Numbered from the stretch's first letter, positions 12,440 to 25,336 are shown. The stretch is 64,000 bases of DNA from Delphinapterus leucas (GCF_002288925.2 NW_022098069.1:71973660-72037659), one strand, 5' to 3'. Numbers and translations: made by a program. Notes: generated from the sequence alone by a model not told the origin.

Positions 12440-13113
12440 ATGGCAATAAGAACATAAATATTGATAATTACCTTAAACGTAAACTGATTAAATGCTCCAA
12501 CCAAAAGGGACAGACTGACTGAATGGCTACAAAAACAAGACCCATATATATGCTGTCTACAAGAGACCCACTTCAGATCTAGTGACACACACTGACTGAA
12601 AGTGAGAGGATGGAAAAAGTTATTCCATGCAAATGGAAATCAGAAGAAAGCTGGAGTAGCCATACTCATATCAGACAAAATAGACTTTAAAATAAAGACT
12701 GTTACAAGAGACAAAGAAGGACACTACATAATGATCAAGGGATCAATCCAAGAAGAAGATATAACAATTGTAAACATATAGGCACCCAACATAGGAGCAC
12801 CTCAATATACAAGGCAAATACTAACAGCCATAAAAAGAGAAATCGACAGTAACACAATAATAGTGGGGGATGTTAACACCCCACTTTCGTTAATGGACAT
12901 ATCATCCAGAAGAAAATCATTAAGGATACACAGGTCTGAAATAAAACACTAAACCACATGAACTTAATTGATATTTATAGAGTCCATCCAAAAGCAGCAG
13001 AATACACATTCTTCTCAAGTGCACATGGAAAATTCTCCAGGATTGATCACATGCAAGATACAAAGTGAGTCTCGGTAAATTTAAGAAAATTGAAATCATA
13101 TCAAGAAGGAACC
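12440..13113 (+). pseudogene. L1 ORF2 N-terminal remnant (endonuclease)
   Basis: Start of the L1-B ORF2. The endonuclease signature 'CLQETHF' is readable near 12558-12578, and the stretch encoding 'KAGVAILISDKIDFK' lies near 12650-12700. Several stops break it. The reading stops abruptly after 'gaaatcatatcaag' (about 13091-13105), where the RT region is missing. Confidence 0.83.
13103..13113. repeat. Target-site duplication, left copy, of nested L1-C
   Basis: aagaaggaacc at 13103-13113 is repeated at 14601-14611, exactly bounding the nested younger L1. It coincides with the ORF2 deletion junction of the host L1. Confidence 0.78.
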
Positions 13114-13234
13114 AGATAAACCCACGCACATATGGTTACCTTATCTTGATAAAGGAGGCAAGAATATACAGTGGAGAAAAGACAGCCTCTTCAATAAGTG
13201 GTGCTGGGAAAACTGGACAGGTACATGTGAAAGT

Positions 13235-14209
13235 ATGAAATTAGAACACTCCCTAACACCATACACAAAAATAAACTCAAACTGGATTAAAGCCCTAAAT
13301 GTAAGGCCAGACACTATCAAACTCTTAGAGGAAAACATAGGCAGAACACTCTATGACATAAATCACAGCAAGATCATTTCTGACCCACCTCCTAGAGAAA
13401 TGGAAATAAAACCAAAAACAAATGGGACCTAATGAAACTTAAAAGCTTTTGTACAGCAAAGGAAACCATAAACAAGACCAAAAGACAACCCTCAGAATGG
13501 GAGAAAATATTTGCAAATGAAGCAACTGACAAAGGATTAATCTCCAAAATTTACAAGCAGCCCGGGCAGCTCAATAACAAAAAAACAAACAACCCAATCC
13601 AAAAATGGGCAGAAGACCTAAATAGACATTTCTCCAAAGATATACAGATGCCAACAAACACATGAAAGAATGCTCAACATCATTAATCATTAGAGAAATG
13701 CAAATCAAAACTACAATGAGATATCATCTCACACCAGTCAGAATGGCCGTCATCAAAAAATCTAGAAATATTAATTCTGGAGAGGGTGTGGAGAAAAGGG
13801 AACACTCTTTCACTGCTGGTGGGAACGTGAATTGGTACAGCCACTATGGAGAACAGTATGGAGGTTCCTTAAAAAACTACAAATAGAACTACCATATGAC
13901 CCAGCAATCCCACTACTGGGCATATACCCTGAGAAAACCATAATTCAAAAAGATTCGTGTACCAAAATGTTCATTGTAGCTCTATTCACAATACCCAGGA
14001 TATGGAAGCAACCTAAGTGTCCATCAACAGATGAATGGATAAAGACGATGTGGCACATATATACAATGGAATATTACTCAGTCATAAAAAGAAACGAAAT
14101 TGAGTTATTTGTAGTGAGGTGGATGGACCTAGTGTCTGTCATACAAAATGCAGTAAGACAGAAAGAGAAAAACAAATACCGTATGCTAACACATATATAT
14201 GGAATCTAA
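13235..14209 (+). pseudogene. L1 ORF2 C-terminal remnant of L1-C
   Basis: Three overlapping pieces in different frames (13235-13432, 13432-13665, 13662-14209) make up the ORF2 C-terminus, including the degraded zinc-knuckle area near 13760-13840. Small indels separate the frames. No endonuclease or RT is present. Confidence 0.85.
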
Positions 14210-14446
14210 GAAAAAAAAAAAAAGGTCATGAAGAACCTAGGGGTAAGATGGGAATAAAGACACAGACCTACTAGAGCATGGACTTGAGGATATGGGGAGG
14301 GGGAAGGGTAAGCTGTGACAAAGTGAGAGAGTGGCAAACTCTCTATTTTACATTAGTATTTTACCAAACGTAAAATAGATAGCTAGTGGGAAGCAGCCAC
14401 ATAGCACAGGAAGATCAGATCAGCTCGGTGGTTTGTGACCACCTAG

Positions 14447-14475
14447 AGGGGTGGGAATAGGGAGGGTGGGAGGGA
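14447..14475 (+). other. G-quadruplex-capable tract in an L1 3'UTR
   Basis: Five closely spaced G runs (gaggggtgggaatagggagg and following gtgggaggg). The same tract recurs in the 3'UTR of the L1 at 41716-41746 and the short L1 at 55242-55274. Confidence 0.6.
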
Positions 14476-14600
14476 GACAGATGCAAAAGGGAAGAGATAT
14501 GGGAACATATGTATATGTATAACTGATTCACTTTGTTATAAAGCAGAAACTAACACACCATTGTAAAGCAATTATACTCCAATAAAGATGTTAAAAAAAG

Positions 14601-15755
14601 AAGAAGGAACCTAATTAAACTCAAAAGCTTTTGCATGGCACAGGAAACCATAAACAAAATAAAAAGACAACCCACAGAATGGGAGAATATATTTGCAAAC
14701 CAAGCAACTGACAAGGGATTAATCGCCAAAATATACAAACAGCTCATTCAGGTCAATGTCAAAAAACAAACAACCCAATCAAAAAATGAGTGGAAGATCT
14801 AAATAGACATTTCTCCAAAGAAGCCATACAGATGGCCAAGAGGCACATGACAAGATGCTCAACATCACTAATTATTAGAGAAATGCAAATCAAAACCACA
14901 GTGAGGTATCACCTCACACTGGTCAGAATGGCCATCATCAAAAAAGTCTGCAAACAATAAATGCTGTGGAGAGGATGTGGAGAAAAGGGAATCCTCCTAC
15001 CCTGTTGGTGGGAATGTAAATTGGTACAGCCACTATGGAGAACAGTATGGTTGTTACTTAAAAAACTAAAAATAGAGCTACCATATGACCCAGCAATCCC
15101 ACTCCTGGGCATCTATCTGGTTTGAAAGGATACATGTACCCCAATGTTCATTGCAGCATTATTTACAGTAGCCAAGATATGGAAGTGACCTAAATGTCCA
15201 TTGACAGATGAATGGGTAAAGAAGATGTGGCACATATATACAATGGAATATTACTCAGCCATTAAAAAGAATGCCAGTTGAAGCAACATAGATGGACCTG
15301 GAGATTATCATACTAAGTGAAGTACATCAGACAGAGAAAGGGCAAATATATCATTTACATGCGGAATGTAAAAAATTGATACAAATGAACTTATTTACGA
15401 AATAGAAACAGACTCATAGACTTAGAAAACAAACATATAGTTACCAAATGGTAATGGTGGGAGGAAGGGATAAATTGGGAGTTTTGGGCCTGACATATAC
15501 ACACCGCTATATATAAAATAGATTACTAATAAGGACCTACTGTATAGCACAGGGAACTCGGCTCAGTATTCTGTAACAACCTAAATGGGAAATGAATTTG
15601 AAAAAGAATAGATACATGTGTATGTATAACTGGAATCCCTTTGCTGTACACCTGAAACTAACACAACATTGTTAATCAACTATACTCCAATATAAAATAA
15701 AAATTAAAAAATGAAAAGAAACACTATTAATCATTTAAAAAAAAAAGAAGAAGAG
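14601..15755 (+). mobile_element. 3' part of L1-B, resuming after nested L1-C
   Basis: Resumes in the ORF2 C-terminus ('cctaattaaactcaaaagc') and runs through the zinc-knuckle region (about 14935-15030) and 3'UTR to the older-type end 'atcaactatactccaatata' near 15690. It belongs to the same insertion as 9967-13113, because the outer TSD sits at 9950 and 15756. Confidence 0.88.
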
Positions 15756-15772
15756 GAAATGAATGCCCAGAG
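15756..15772. repeat. Target-site duplication, right copy, of composite L1-B
   Basis: Partner of 9950-9966 with one mismatch. Confidence 0.88.
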
Positions 15773-18515
15773 GTGAAAATTGTAGTGCATTGTAGGAACT
15801 TAAATGAGGATTAATACATTGAGTAAGGGGTATTAAGGGAAGAAGATGAGCCTGAGGAGAGATCAACCAGGTCTAGGTCATCTGGACCTGGGTAAAACAT
15901 GGGTAGCAGTTTTGATTTTATTCAAAGAGAATCAGGAAAAATATTTTACATAGGGCACTTACATGAAAAGATGTGTTTATCTGAAAGAGCACTCAGGCTA
16001 CTGTTGAGCATTAACTGAAGAAAAACACAGCTTGAGGTGAGGATATGAATTTGAAGCCTGTTTTTTAATTCAAAGGATACCAAATATTAGCATAGACTGA
16101 AGATATGATATCGGCTTGGTTTATAGGGGAGGGAGTGAGGAAATAGGTAAACAGATTTGAAAGAGATTTAGGATATACAATTTTAAGGCATTATGTATGG
16201 ATAAACTGGAGAAGAGAGAAGATCCATGGATGTCTCTGAAGACTGTGGGTGGGATTCTGGGTGTCTGGCTGTGCCATACTATGTGATCATAAATAAGGAT
16301 CAACACATTGAGAGAAGAAAAATGAGCTTAAAATTATGCGTATTGAATTTAACCTTCCTATACGTTATAAAACAACTATCCAGCTAGCAAAACAGATAAA
16401 ATATCTGGAACTCAAGAGTGAACTCCACACGGAGAATATTATGGAGTTTCAACATACAGCTGGTAACTGGGACATAGAAGTCATTAATCTCACCCAGAGA
16501 GATGACAGGTTCTTGAACAGAATCATCAAGGAATCCAAAATAGGAGATGAAATTTTCAAACTCTAGTTTCTTCTGGGGCCAGTCGGATGGTATAAATTAA
16601 TAAAACAGTCCAGATATAAAAAATAATAATAACATAAAAAGATAATAAATGGCCACTGACATTGTGACTCAAGGTCAAGGGTCAAAGAAAGTGATGGAGG
16701 CTGTAGTGGCCTCAGAACAAATGCCTTTTAGGGAGTGCTGGTAGTTAACTCTAACCAATTTTTCTTACTATAAAATATATCAAGGAAAGCTCAAACTCTG
16801 GATGTTCATATAATTTTTAAATATTGACAACTAATTATTAAAAATATTGTGAGTACCAAACAACACACAATGGTGGACCAGATTCGACATAAAGCTGTCC
16901 CATTTTAAGGAATGAAATGAGAAAAAAACAGTACCAACAGAGGAGACTGGGAATGCATAAACAGAGAGGTACAAATGCAGTGATTCTAAAGAGTTAACAG
17001 ACTTCCTTATCCACAACCAAGTGATGATAAGCTGTGGGATAACAGATCCTTGTGCTTGGAAACGGCTTCAAATATTAAACAGCCTGTATTGATATTATTC
17101 ACAACATTGCCTTCCCTCTCCTACTGTTCATCTTTATCATGTAGGATTTATTATGCTCCCTTGTGCATAAGTTGCAGTGCTAGTTGTTTAACTAGTAAAT
17201 GGAATATCTAGTTTATCTTTTTCAGAAATATTTATCATTAATCATAGTTTAACATTTTTTGTACTTCCAACATATTGATTCAGGAATGTGTTCATCCTAA
17301 TTCTCTTTAAGATATTCTCTCTTTAAGATATTTTCTCTTTAAGATATTTTCTTCCATTTTCCTTTCCTTAAATAGCATGGCAATATTTCCTTATTGGATA
17401 GTTTTCTTGATAAGATTTTGCAAATGCTCCAACTAGAACAGAATGTGATTGCCAGGATCTGTGTAGTTGGAATGACAGAAGCACATTTATTTTTTTGAGG
17501 GATTTATTGGATAGAAGTCAAACACTATATTGACTTGGCTCTAAAAAGATTTCCCTTATGCACCCTATAAGGTATTATAGTTTCTTGGCAAATGTGAAGT
17601 GCTAACTCCTCTCTTGGGGTTGAGGCATATCCTGCTGAAGCAGAAGGATGAACATGATAATCTAACAGGTATTTTTCCATTCATGACTACTGTGATCTAA
17701 GTCCACCAGACAGCTAGAACTTTTTAAAACATTGAAAAATAATTACACTTAAGATATATCCTATGAAATATATATTTGCTTTAACATTCACTGCAATATT
17801 CTGAGTAATTTCTTCCAGCTATATTGTGCTGTATCCTAATGTTTTCAGGAAGAAACTTGGGAAACCCAATATATTATATATTTTCAGGAGAATGTCAATT
17901 TTCTCATAATTAATTCCAAAATTTACAAATGTCATCCAAATTTATAACTTTCCTTATAAAATTTGACAAAGTATGATGAAAAGACAAACCTGTGAATGCT
18001 TCATATTTTAAATTTCTACAATATATTGAGTCATTGAAATAAATCTGAGTATTTGAAACAAGTCTTTTATGAAATATCTGCCCAAATAAAGTACATAATT
18101 TTGTGCAAAATTTTACTATATATGCACTTGAATTAAATATCAGCATAGAAGAGTAACCATTTAGGTTCACCTAGCAGCTAAGTAGCCTATTCCTTCACAC
18201 TTAGGCATATAAACTTCATATTTGTATGACAGCAAAATTAATATTTACTATGCTTTATGGATATTTTGGTCTCCTGTAAATGAAAAAAGCTGGAGATACT
18301 GAAACCCCAAATGGCAAGTTTTAAAGAATAGATTAAAAGCTCAGGGAAGAAACAGTGGAAAATACAGTACATGTAATGATTTTATTCTTCTTCTCTTTTC
18401 CTAAATATCTATTATGTGGTTAGCACAAAGTGCATTTATCTTTAGCCTCTCTCTGTATCCACCTGATTTTTCCTTGACTCCTATTTATTTCTTATTATCT
18501 TTAGTTTCTGGCTTA
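15773..18515. other. No gene seen; mostly unique DNA
   Basis: No supported coding region. The stretch 15840-16570 has the feel of an ancient mammalian interspersed repeat (phrases such as 'atggagtttcaacatacagc'), but I cannot name a family. The open frame at 16336-16566 (76 codons) shows no recognisable domain. Confidence 0.5.
17302..17348 (+). repeat. Three-copy tandem repeat, 16-bp period
   Basis: tctctttaagatatt occurs at 17302, 17318 and 17334 with one spacer base each time. Confidence 0.85.
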
Positions 18516-18517
18516 TT

Positions 18518-18660
18518 ACATTTTTAACCACTTCACTGAGGTAATACTGACATATAAAAACCTGTACATATTTAACATATATAACTTAATGAGTTTGAAG
18601 ATAAGTATACACTCCTGAAACCATCACCACACCTATGCCATAAACATATCCATTCCCTCC
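18518..18660 (-). repeat. Old L1 3'UTR fragment, antisense
   Basis: The run 'cttcactgaggtaatactgacatat' then 'gagtttgaagataagtatacac' and 'gaaaccatcaccacacc' matches the reversed 3'UTR of older mammalian L1s. Confidence 0.6.
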
Positions 18661-18899
18661 AAAAGGTTTTTCCTGCATTATTTCTTTACTATTATGTGCC
18701 ATTAACTGTGATAGGCTGTTTACTAGTAATCTTTTCAGTATTCACACCAAGCCTGAATGCCTCAGTGTATCACACATCGTTCTTCTTCACCACTCCCCAT
18801 ATTTAACAATCTCTAGGCCCTAAATACCTTTCATATGTCTTATAAATATCTCAGTTATCAAACCACTTCTATTAAAACCTGTCAAGTCTAGGCCACTAT

Positions 18900-19485
18900 C
18901 ATTTTTCACCAAGAAACTTCTAATTACTCTCCCTATATAGACTCTTATCTCATTAGAATGATGTTAAAAATGAATGTTTGTCATGCCATTTCAACAGCTT
19001 AAAACCCTCTACCTCCTCTTACACAAAACCTACCTATTTCCAAATATGTGTCAAATTCCCAAATGATTTGCTCCTATCTGCCCTTGCAAATTTGCTTAGT
19101 GTCATTCTCTGGCATCGTATCTAGAATTATTCAGTCCCTCAAGAATTCCAAATTCCATTCACCTGTAGGGCACTTTCACATGCCTCTCCATCTACATCGA
19201 GTGCTCTTTGCCTCAGCCTTCCAGAATACTACTGCCACCACCGCTTCCCATGTGTCCATTGGCTCTTCCTCTTTCTATGACAAGGTTTCTGCCCAGATTC
19301 CATTAGGTCCTCCAGTCTACACTTTGTAAAAACTCAATATTTCTTTCTAACAATTAATTGCATTTATATTTAAATATTTTATGTGTGGCTTTCCACTTTG
19401 GATTGTAAAACCCATGCATCCCTAGAGTTTACAGTGTTTGGCGTGTTAGAGAGTTAACAAATACTTGATAATGAATAAATAAAAT
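18900..19485 (+). repeat. Probable L2 3'-end fossil
   Basis: The tail order resembles L2: 'ttatgtgtggctttccactttggattgtaaaac', then 'acagtgtttggcgtg', then 'taacaaatacttgataatgaataaa'. The 93-codon open frame at 19048-19329 lies inside it and has no recognised domain. Confidence 0.5.
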
Positions 19486-19489
19486 AAAA

Positions 19490-20189
19490 AATACCCATAT
19501 TTAAATCGTTTGATTCATATTTTAGGATATGAGATTCCTAAATGACCTCGCTACATGTGACTCACAAAGGTACCTAGGATTAAAAGTAAAACATGATTTG
19601 ATCTATACTTAGTACTTATGTGTTCCTCCTTAACTAATATTGTGTTAAAATGATTTATGAGATGAATTGAATCAATTTGACAACGTTTTTGTTACATTAT
19701 TATTTGGTGCATTCAAGTAAAATGTATCAAATAAAGCATATCTAACTTAATTTTTATTTTTTTAAACTATAGACAAATCCAAATGGAAAAAAATGGGCTT
19801 TTTAATACTCCAAAGGAAATAGCAATACTGTGACTAGATTAGTTTTCATTATCAAGACATTGTTTTCTACTTATCTTCTGAATCTGAGGTCAAAATGTTT
19901 GTTTTGGAGTATTTAGAGGATATTTTTAAAAAGGAACAAATTCTTAAGGTGTTGTTAAATTTTCTGAATTTTTAAATTACAATTTAGAATACCTTGTTTT
20001 AATTTATTAACAAAAAAACGCCACAGTTGAATTTAAAAACATTTTTATTCATCCATCCATTACTTATTCTCCATTTTTTCTGTAATACATGAAGTCCCCT
20101 GTGATGCCCATTTTTCTTGCTATTCTTCAGTTTTCCAGGACCATAGGACTTTTTCAGAATACCCCTCCAAGTCTGTTTACCTTAGTGCA
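19490..20189. other. No gene seen; unique AT-rich DNA
   Basis: Nothing recognisable on either strand. Confidence 0.6.
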
Positions 20190-20300
20190 GTTAGAGAGGC
20201 AGCGCAGCATTATGGTCAATAGTACGACATCTGGAGCCAGCCTGCCTGGATTGGAATCCTGACTTTGTCACTTACTAACTATAGAAACGTTTCCTGAACA
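20190..20300 (+). repeat. MIR SINE fossil
   Basis: The core is clear: 'agcattatggtcaatagtac', 'ctggagccagcctgcctgga' and 'gaatcctgactttgtcacttactaac' follow the MIR head and tRNA-like region in order. Diverged and incomplete. Confidence 0.78.
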
Positions 20301-23300
20301 TCAAAAATATGGAGCAATTAATTTGATGGCCTTTGGCTCAGAATGCAAATGCTTACAAAGTTGATACTGTGCCTATAAGCCCTAAATAAATAATCTGCCA
20401 ACCTCAACATCAACCAACATTTCTGAGGGAAAATATCTCATGATCTGTTACCTCAACAATTTGAAGCATGCCGCTTACAACATCATTATTAGAATCTAAA
20501 GGTCATTTCTTTCAGGCATCTCCTTAAACACAGATAACAGTACACACATACACACACACACATGCACACGCACTAATACAATAAGAGAATTTTGGATGAT
20601 GCCAATATGCTGACAGAGTTACTTGGGGTGGTTTTTATCAATGTTTATATTTTATAATTTTCCCTTAATACAGAAAAAAGTTATTTAACTTCTGAATCTT
20701 AGATTTTCAACTAGAAGGGAGCACGTTTATTATCTCAGTGTGTATAGACATTTTTCTTGTAACTTTATAGATGACGAATACAATTAATAAATAAGTCACA
20801 TTAGATTATACTAGCAATAATTGCCTTACTGAATTAATACCATAAATACACTTCTATTCATCTTTATTTCATTCTTATAGCATGTTGTTTATATTAAATT
20901 ATTTTATCTTAAATAATCACATTTCATTGATAACTAGAGAAAAGGGAAACTAATGTTTTTTTCTTATTTAAGCAGTATAGTAAATTATTTGCAAAATACA
21001 TAGCTACTAGAATATTTAAAATATCCAAATTATTTGGAACAAAAAATATAACTTAATTATATATTTTCCTACAAAATTTGACTAGACTTATGTAGTTGAA
21101 AACCGACCTACCATTGTTTGGGAGCTTAAAGAAAATTTAGAATGTATTCCTTGGCTATCTGTGTGCTCTCCAACTTATACAGTCTACAAAAAATGCAGCA
21201 TAAAATATACCAATGGCATAATGAAAGTCCAGTGTAAGAGAAATATCTTGTCTAGTGCACCACAGTCAAGGTCATTCTAGCTTCAGTGCAGAGAGGCATT
21301 CAATGCAGGTATATTTGACTCTGGCTGAAGACCAGTCAAAAATTATTAAACTCAAGAGGGTAAGGACCATGTAAAGATAGTCAAGAGGACTTTGGTTGTC
21401 TGATTAGAGAAAATCACTCTAATAACATGGAAGCTAAAGAAGAAACAAAATCCTTTGTCCTAAGAGCTGCATTACCATCCATGGGCTCTTCCCTTTCTCC
21501 CACAGTGCAGTTGTTAAGGGCTTCTAGGGTTAATATCACAAAACTATTTAGACTTCTAATGGACTTCAAGTAAAGAAAAACACCCTCCAAAATTTAGCAC
21601 TAAAATTGGCTTCTTTAAGAAACAATGAGATTCTTTAAAAATGAGGAGTTCAGAAGTTAAACATTCCTATGGTTGGGGACGTTACAGATGGGTTTTTTGC
21701 AACCAAGTCTATCTCCCAGTATGTTTCATCTGCCTATCTTTATTCTCTTTTCCTAACTGGCTTCAGAAAATAGAGGAAATCAGTGCCACCACTCATCCAC
21801 ATGACAGACCTTTAAATATTTTAAGGCAATTCTTTAGTATCCCACTATGCTCAAATAGAGCAATATACATATTCCCATTCCCAAAGACCTCTTAATTTAC
21901 TGGATAAAGGACAGTATAGAATTTGGTAACTCCAAGTGTCTGGCAAGTAAATGAAGGTTTCATCTTATTCACCACCAGTGTTCTAACACAGTGGTCCTCA
22001 GTCTTTCCTCAGTCAAGTGCAGAGCTCAGGCTGGGTCTGTTAGAATGACACTGAGATTCCCCAAGTCACGTACAATTCAAGATCAATACATCCTGTGTGA
22101 TAAATGATCGACTGCTGACTTGAGTCACTTTTAACTAATTTTCTAAATGCCTTTTCTTTGGTATGGCTAAAAATCATGTGTCCAACTCCCCTTACTTTCT
22201 CAGTCTGGCAGACTCCTTGGAAAATCTAAATATTACACAATGGAAGTCTGGTAAAATTTACTCTCCACCCAAACCAAACATTGGGAGCACTACCAGAAGA
22301 GTTTATGGTTCTTTCTGGAAAAGTAGGATTTGGGGGATAACTCTTCTCAAGTCTGTTGCACTGTTGTGACAAAGTCAACCACAACCGCTAAAACACAACA
22401 CACTCCTCTTCTTTTGTGCCTAAGCTTACCCTGAGTTACTTGGAGGAATCAACTTTCCAAGTTGATTATTCTTGTTAATCAGCCCTTCTCTTGTTCCCTA
22501 GAAGTTATCTAGTTCTCTTCCTTTCAAATGATCCAGCCATATTCTGTAGAGATTGCTTTTAGACACCTGGAACATTATTCAAATTGTGTCTCTATTCTAA
22601 TATTCATGGATTACCAGCCTATTTGATTCACTGACACTAAAGGTTACAAAAATACCCTTTTGTGAATCATTAAACATGACATTTTCTTTTAATATCCTTT
22701 GGTCATCTAAAGATGATGAAGCATGCTATCATCAAGGTACCAGCTTCTACTTTCACACAGGCATTAAAAAAATCATATATTTGTGTGGCCATGATATACA
22801 ATATGGTTTAGTTTCTTGGTTAAGAATGAGAGCTAAGTTTCAAGTAAACTGAATTTGTGAAGTCAATTCTTTTGTATCAAATCCTACACCAACAAGGATA
22901 TGAAACATAAAGAGTCCATGCTAATTGCACTTTAAGGAAAGTACTATCATTGTGGCTTTGTGCATAATTTCATATTTTCCTCTGAGATTGAACACATATG
23001 TTGGCATTTGGAAATGGTGAACAGTTTCTAAAATTCTGAATGAGTATATTTTGTGATATGAAAACACATCATACAAAATCAAAATTGTTCAGCTCTATTT
23101 GAATTATTCAGAATATTAAGTACTCTCATGATTTTCATACGCTTATATTGAGACGTTTTCAATAATAGATTCATCTCTCTCAACCTTCATGGGATATTAA
23201 TATTTCTTCCTTCAAATTGTGTTGAATGCTTTAAAATATGTAAATGACTTAGGAAAGTAGATTGCATATAATAAACCCTATATAAGTGTTTATGATAAAT

Positions 23301-24420
23301 ATTAATTAAACATAAAGCAATCTTAATGTGATAATAAATTCCATTAAATTGTGAAGCATTTCTCATTGGAAATCAGTGTATTATATCTTCAATGTTATAA
23401 AAATTGATGGTTTCTGAATTCATGTGTATTTCATTCAGTTTTTATGTCAGTAAAATATACATGTAACATGTATGTTTAATTTTATATTATAATATGTGAG
23501 AATCAAATTTCATTTTTGGGCAAAAATAGAAAGACTCTACCTGTTAAAACATAATTTTCTTTCTATGTAAATTGATATGATGAAAATATATTCATTTTGA
23601 AAGAAAAATTTATGCTTTCAAATTATCCTAAAAAAGTTAGTCTCAGAGTAGTAGTTCTATACACTTAAAAAAATAAAAAGAAAGAAAGAAAAACAAAGAA
23701 TGTGATATTCCCAGAGTTGACTGGAAATGTTGATGGGATTTTGCACAGGTTGTTATGCAAGCCTGGAATAACTGGAAGGCAATAAAATTGTGACCAAAAA
23801 AATCATGGCTGTATTCCAGGATGAGCTGTTTGCAGTGTTTTCTGTTGCCTCCTGGTGCAGATCTCCTAAGCTCAGCCTGCTGAGTTAGAGGGATGCAGAA
23901 GTCCTCTATGATGTGCCATACTATATAGGTTGTAATCAAAGCCAACATGTTGCTTAAATAATACAGATGATGAACAACTTCTGATTATTATATTTGGGGA
24001 TATTATGTATATGTATCAATTACTGTACATTTATTCTTATGGCTTTTTAAGATATATTTTAAAGAGATATCATTTTAAAGACATATCAGAGAAAAAAGAT
24101 TTTAAAGCATGTTAAAGAGATATCAGAGAAAAAAAATGACCTTGAATTTATGTCAGTTTTAAGAGAATTACTACTTTATTATTCCATTTTTTTTATTTGA
24201 AAAAGTGTGACTCAAGTTTGCTCACATTATGTGTAAGATATTAGTACTCTAAGGAATAAAAGTTGGTCTAAACCACTTAGTTTTAATGTTCTTTCATGGA
24301 TATTCGATGATATAAAAAATAGTCACTATAATGAGGCTTATAGAAATGGAAGAAGATTTAGCTAATATATGATCCTCAAGACACTTCTCCCACATTCTGC
24401 TGCTTAAAGAATCCCAGAAG
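20300..24420. other. No gene seen; mostly unique AT-rich DNA
   Basis: About 4 kb without supported genes. A short impure (CA)n stretch lies at about 20540-20572. Weak internal repetition around 24055-24140 is built on 'aaagagatatcagagaaaaaa'. Open frames at 21641-21895, 22163-22369 and 23643-23948 show no recognisable family. Confidence 0.6.
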
Positions 24421-24429
24421 GAAATCAAA

Positions 24430-25336
24430 ACAGCTATTTAAAAATAACAACAAAAACATATGACCCAATTTTAAAATGGGCAAATACTTGAATAGACATT
24501 TCTTCAAAGATGATATGCAAATGGCCAAGAAGCATATGGAAAGATGCTTACCATCACTAGTCATGAGGGAAGTGAAAATCAAAATGACAATGAGATATCA
24601 CCTCACATCCATCAGGATGGCTACCATTAAAAAACAAACAAAACAAAACAAAAAAACAGAAAATAGCAAGTGCTGGTGAGGATTTGGAGAAATTGGAACC
24701 CTTGTGCACTGTTGGTCCTAATGCAAAATGGTGCTACTCCTATGGAAAACAGCATGAAGGTTCCTCAGAAAAATAAAATTACTATATGATGCAGCAATTC
24801 CACTTCTGGGTATATACCCAAAAGAACTGAAAACAGGATCTTGAAGAGATATGTGCACACCCATTTCACAGCAGCACTATTCACAGTAGCCAAGATATGG
24901 AAACAAACTAAATGGCCATTGATGGATGAATGGATAAACAAAATGTGGTACATGCATGCAATGGAACATTATTCAGCTTTAAAAAGGAAGGAAATCCTGT
25001 CACATGCTAAAATATTGATGAATCTCAAGGAGATTATGCTATATTAAATAGGCCAATCACAGATGAACAAACTCTGTATGACTGCACTTATATTAGATAT
25101 CTAGAGTAGTTAAATTCATAGAAACAGAAACTATAATGGTGGTTGTCAGGGGCTTGGGGGGAAAAGGAAATGGGGAGTTGTTTAATAGGTAGAGAGCTTC
25201 AGTTTTGCAAGATGAAAATGTTCTGGAGATTGACTGCACAACAATGCAAATATACTTAATACTACTGAAATGTATACTTAGAAATGGTTAAGATGGTACA
25301 TTTTATGTGTTTTTTTTAACCACAATTTAAAAAAAG
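24430..25336 (+). mobile_element. 5'-truncated older L1 tail
   Basis: ORF2 C-terminus and 3'UTR of an L1 older than the others. Phrases include 'tttaaaatgggcaaatac', 'gacaatgagatatcacctcac' and the readable C-terminal piece 24841-25047 ('ALFTVAKIWKQTKWPLMDEWINKMW'). The end 'gaaatggttaagatggtac' plus a T/A-rich tail near 25300-25336 is of a different 3'UTR family from the copies at 1-15755. ORF2 is broken. Confidence 0.85.

Larger units (their letters stand above)
13114..14600 (+). mobile_element. 5'-truncated young-type L1 (L1-C) nested in L1-B
   Basis: Starts at 'agataaacccacgcacatat' in the ORF2 C-terminal region and ends with the younger 3' end 'caattatactccaataaag' plus an A run at about 14571-14600. 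It is very similar to the 3' part of the full-length L1 at 34430-41882. An 11-bp TSD bounds it. The readable ORF2 piece at 13832-14209 carries the C-terminus ('[29 protein letters not shown]'). Confidence 0.88.
9967..15755 (+). mobile_element. L1 LINE (L1-B), internally deleted, with nested SINE and L1
   Basis: A single L1 insertion bounded by a 17-bp TSD. The 5' end 'cacaagatggcagagtagag' is a typical L1 5'UTR start. It is followed by a GC-richer 5'UTR to about 11150, ORF1 to about 11990 and the ORF2 endonuclease part to about 13105. The sequence then jumps to the ORF2 C-terminus at 14601 and ends with an older-type 3' end near 15700 and an A-rich tail. Two later insertions lie inside: a SINE (10066-10286) and a younger L1 (13114-14600). 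With those removed the element is about 4.1 kb, so roughly 2.3 kb of ORF2, including the RT core, is deleted. Confidence 0.9.

Noticed and set aside
19048..19329. 93-codon open frame as a candidate small gene
   Set aside because: It lies in what looks like an L2 fossil. No domain, no start context or splice evidence.
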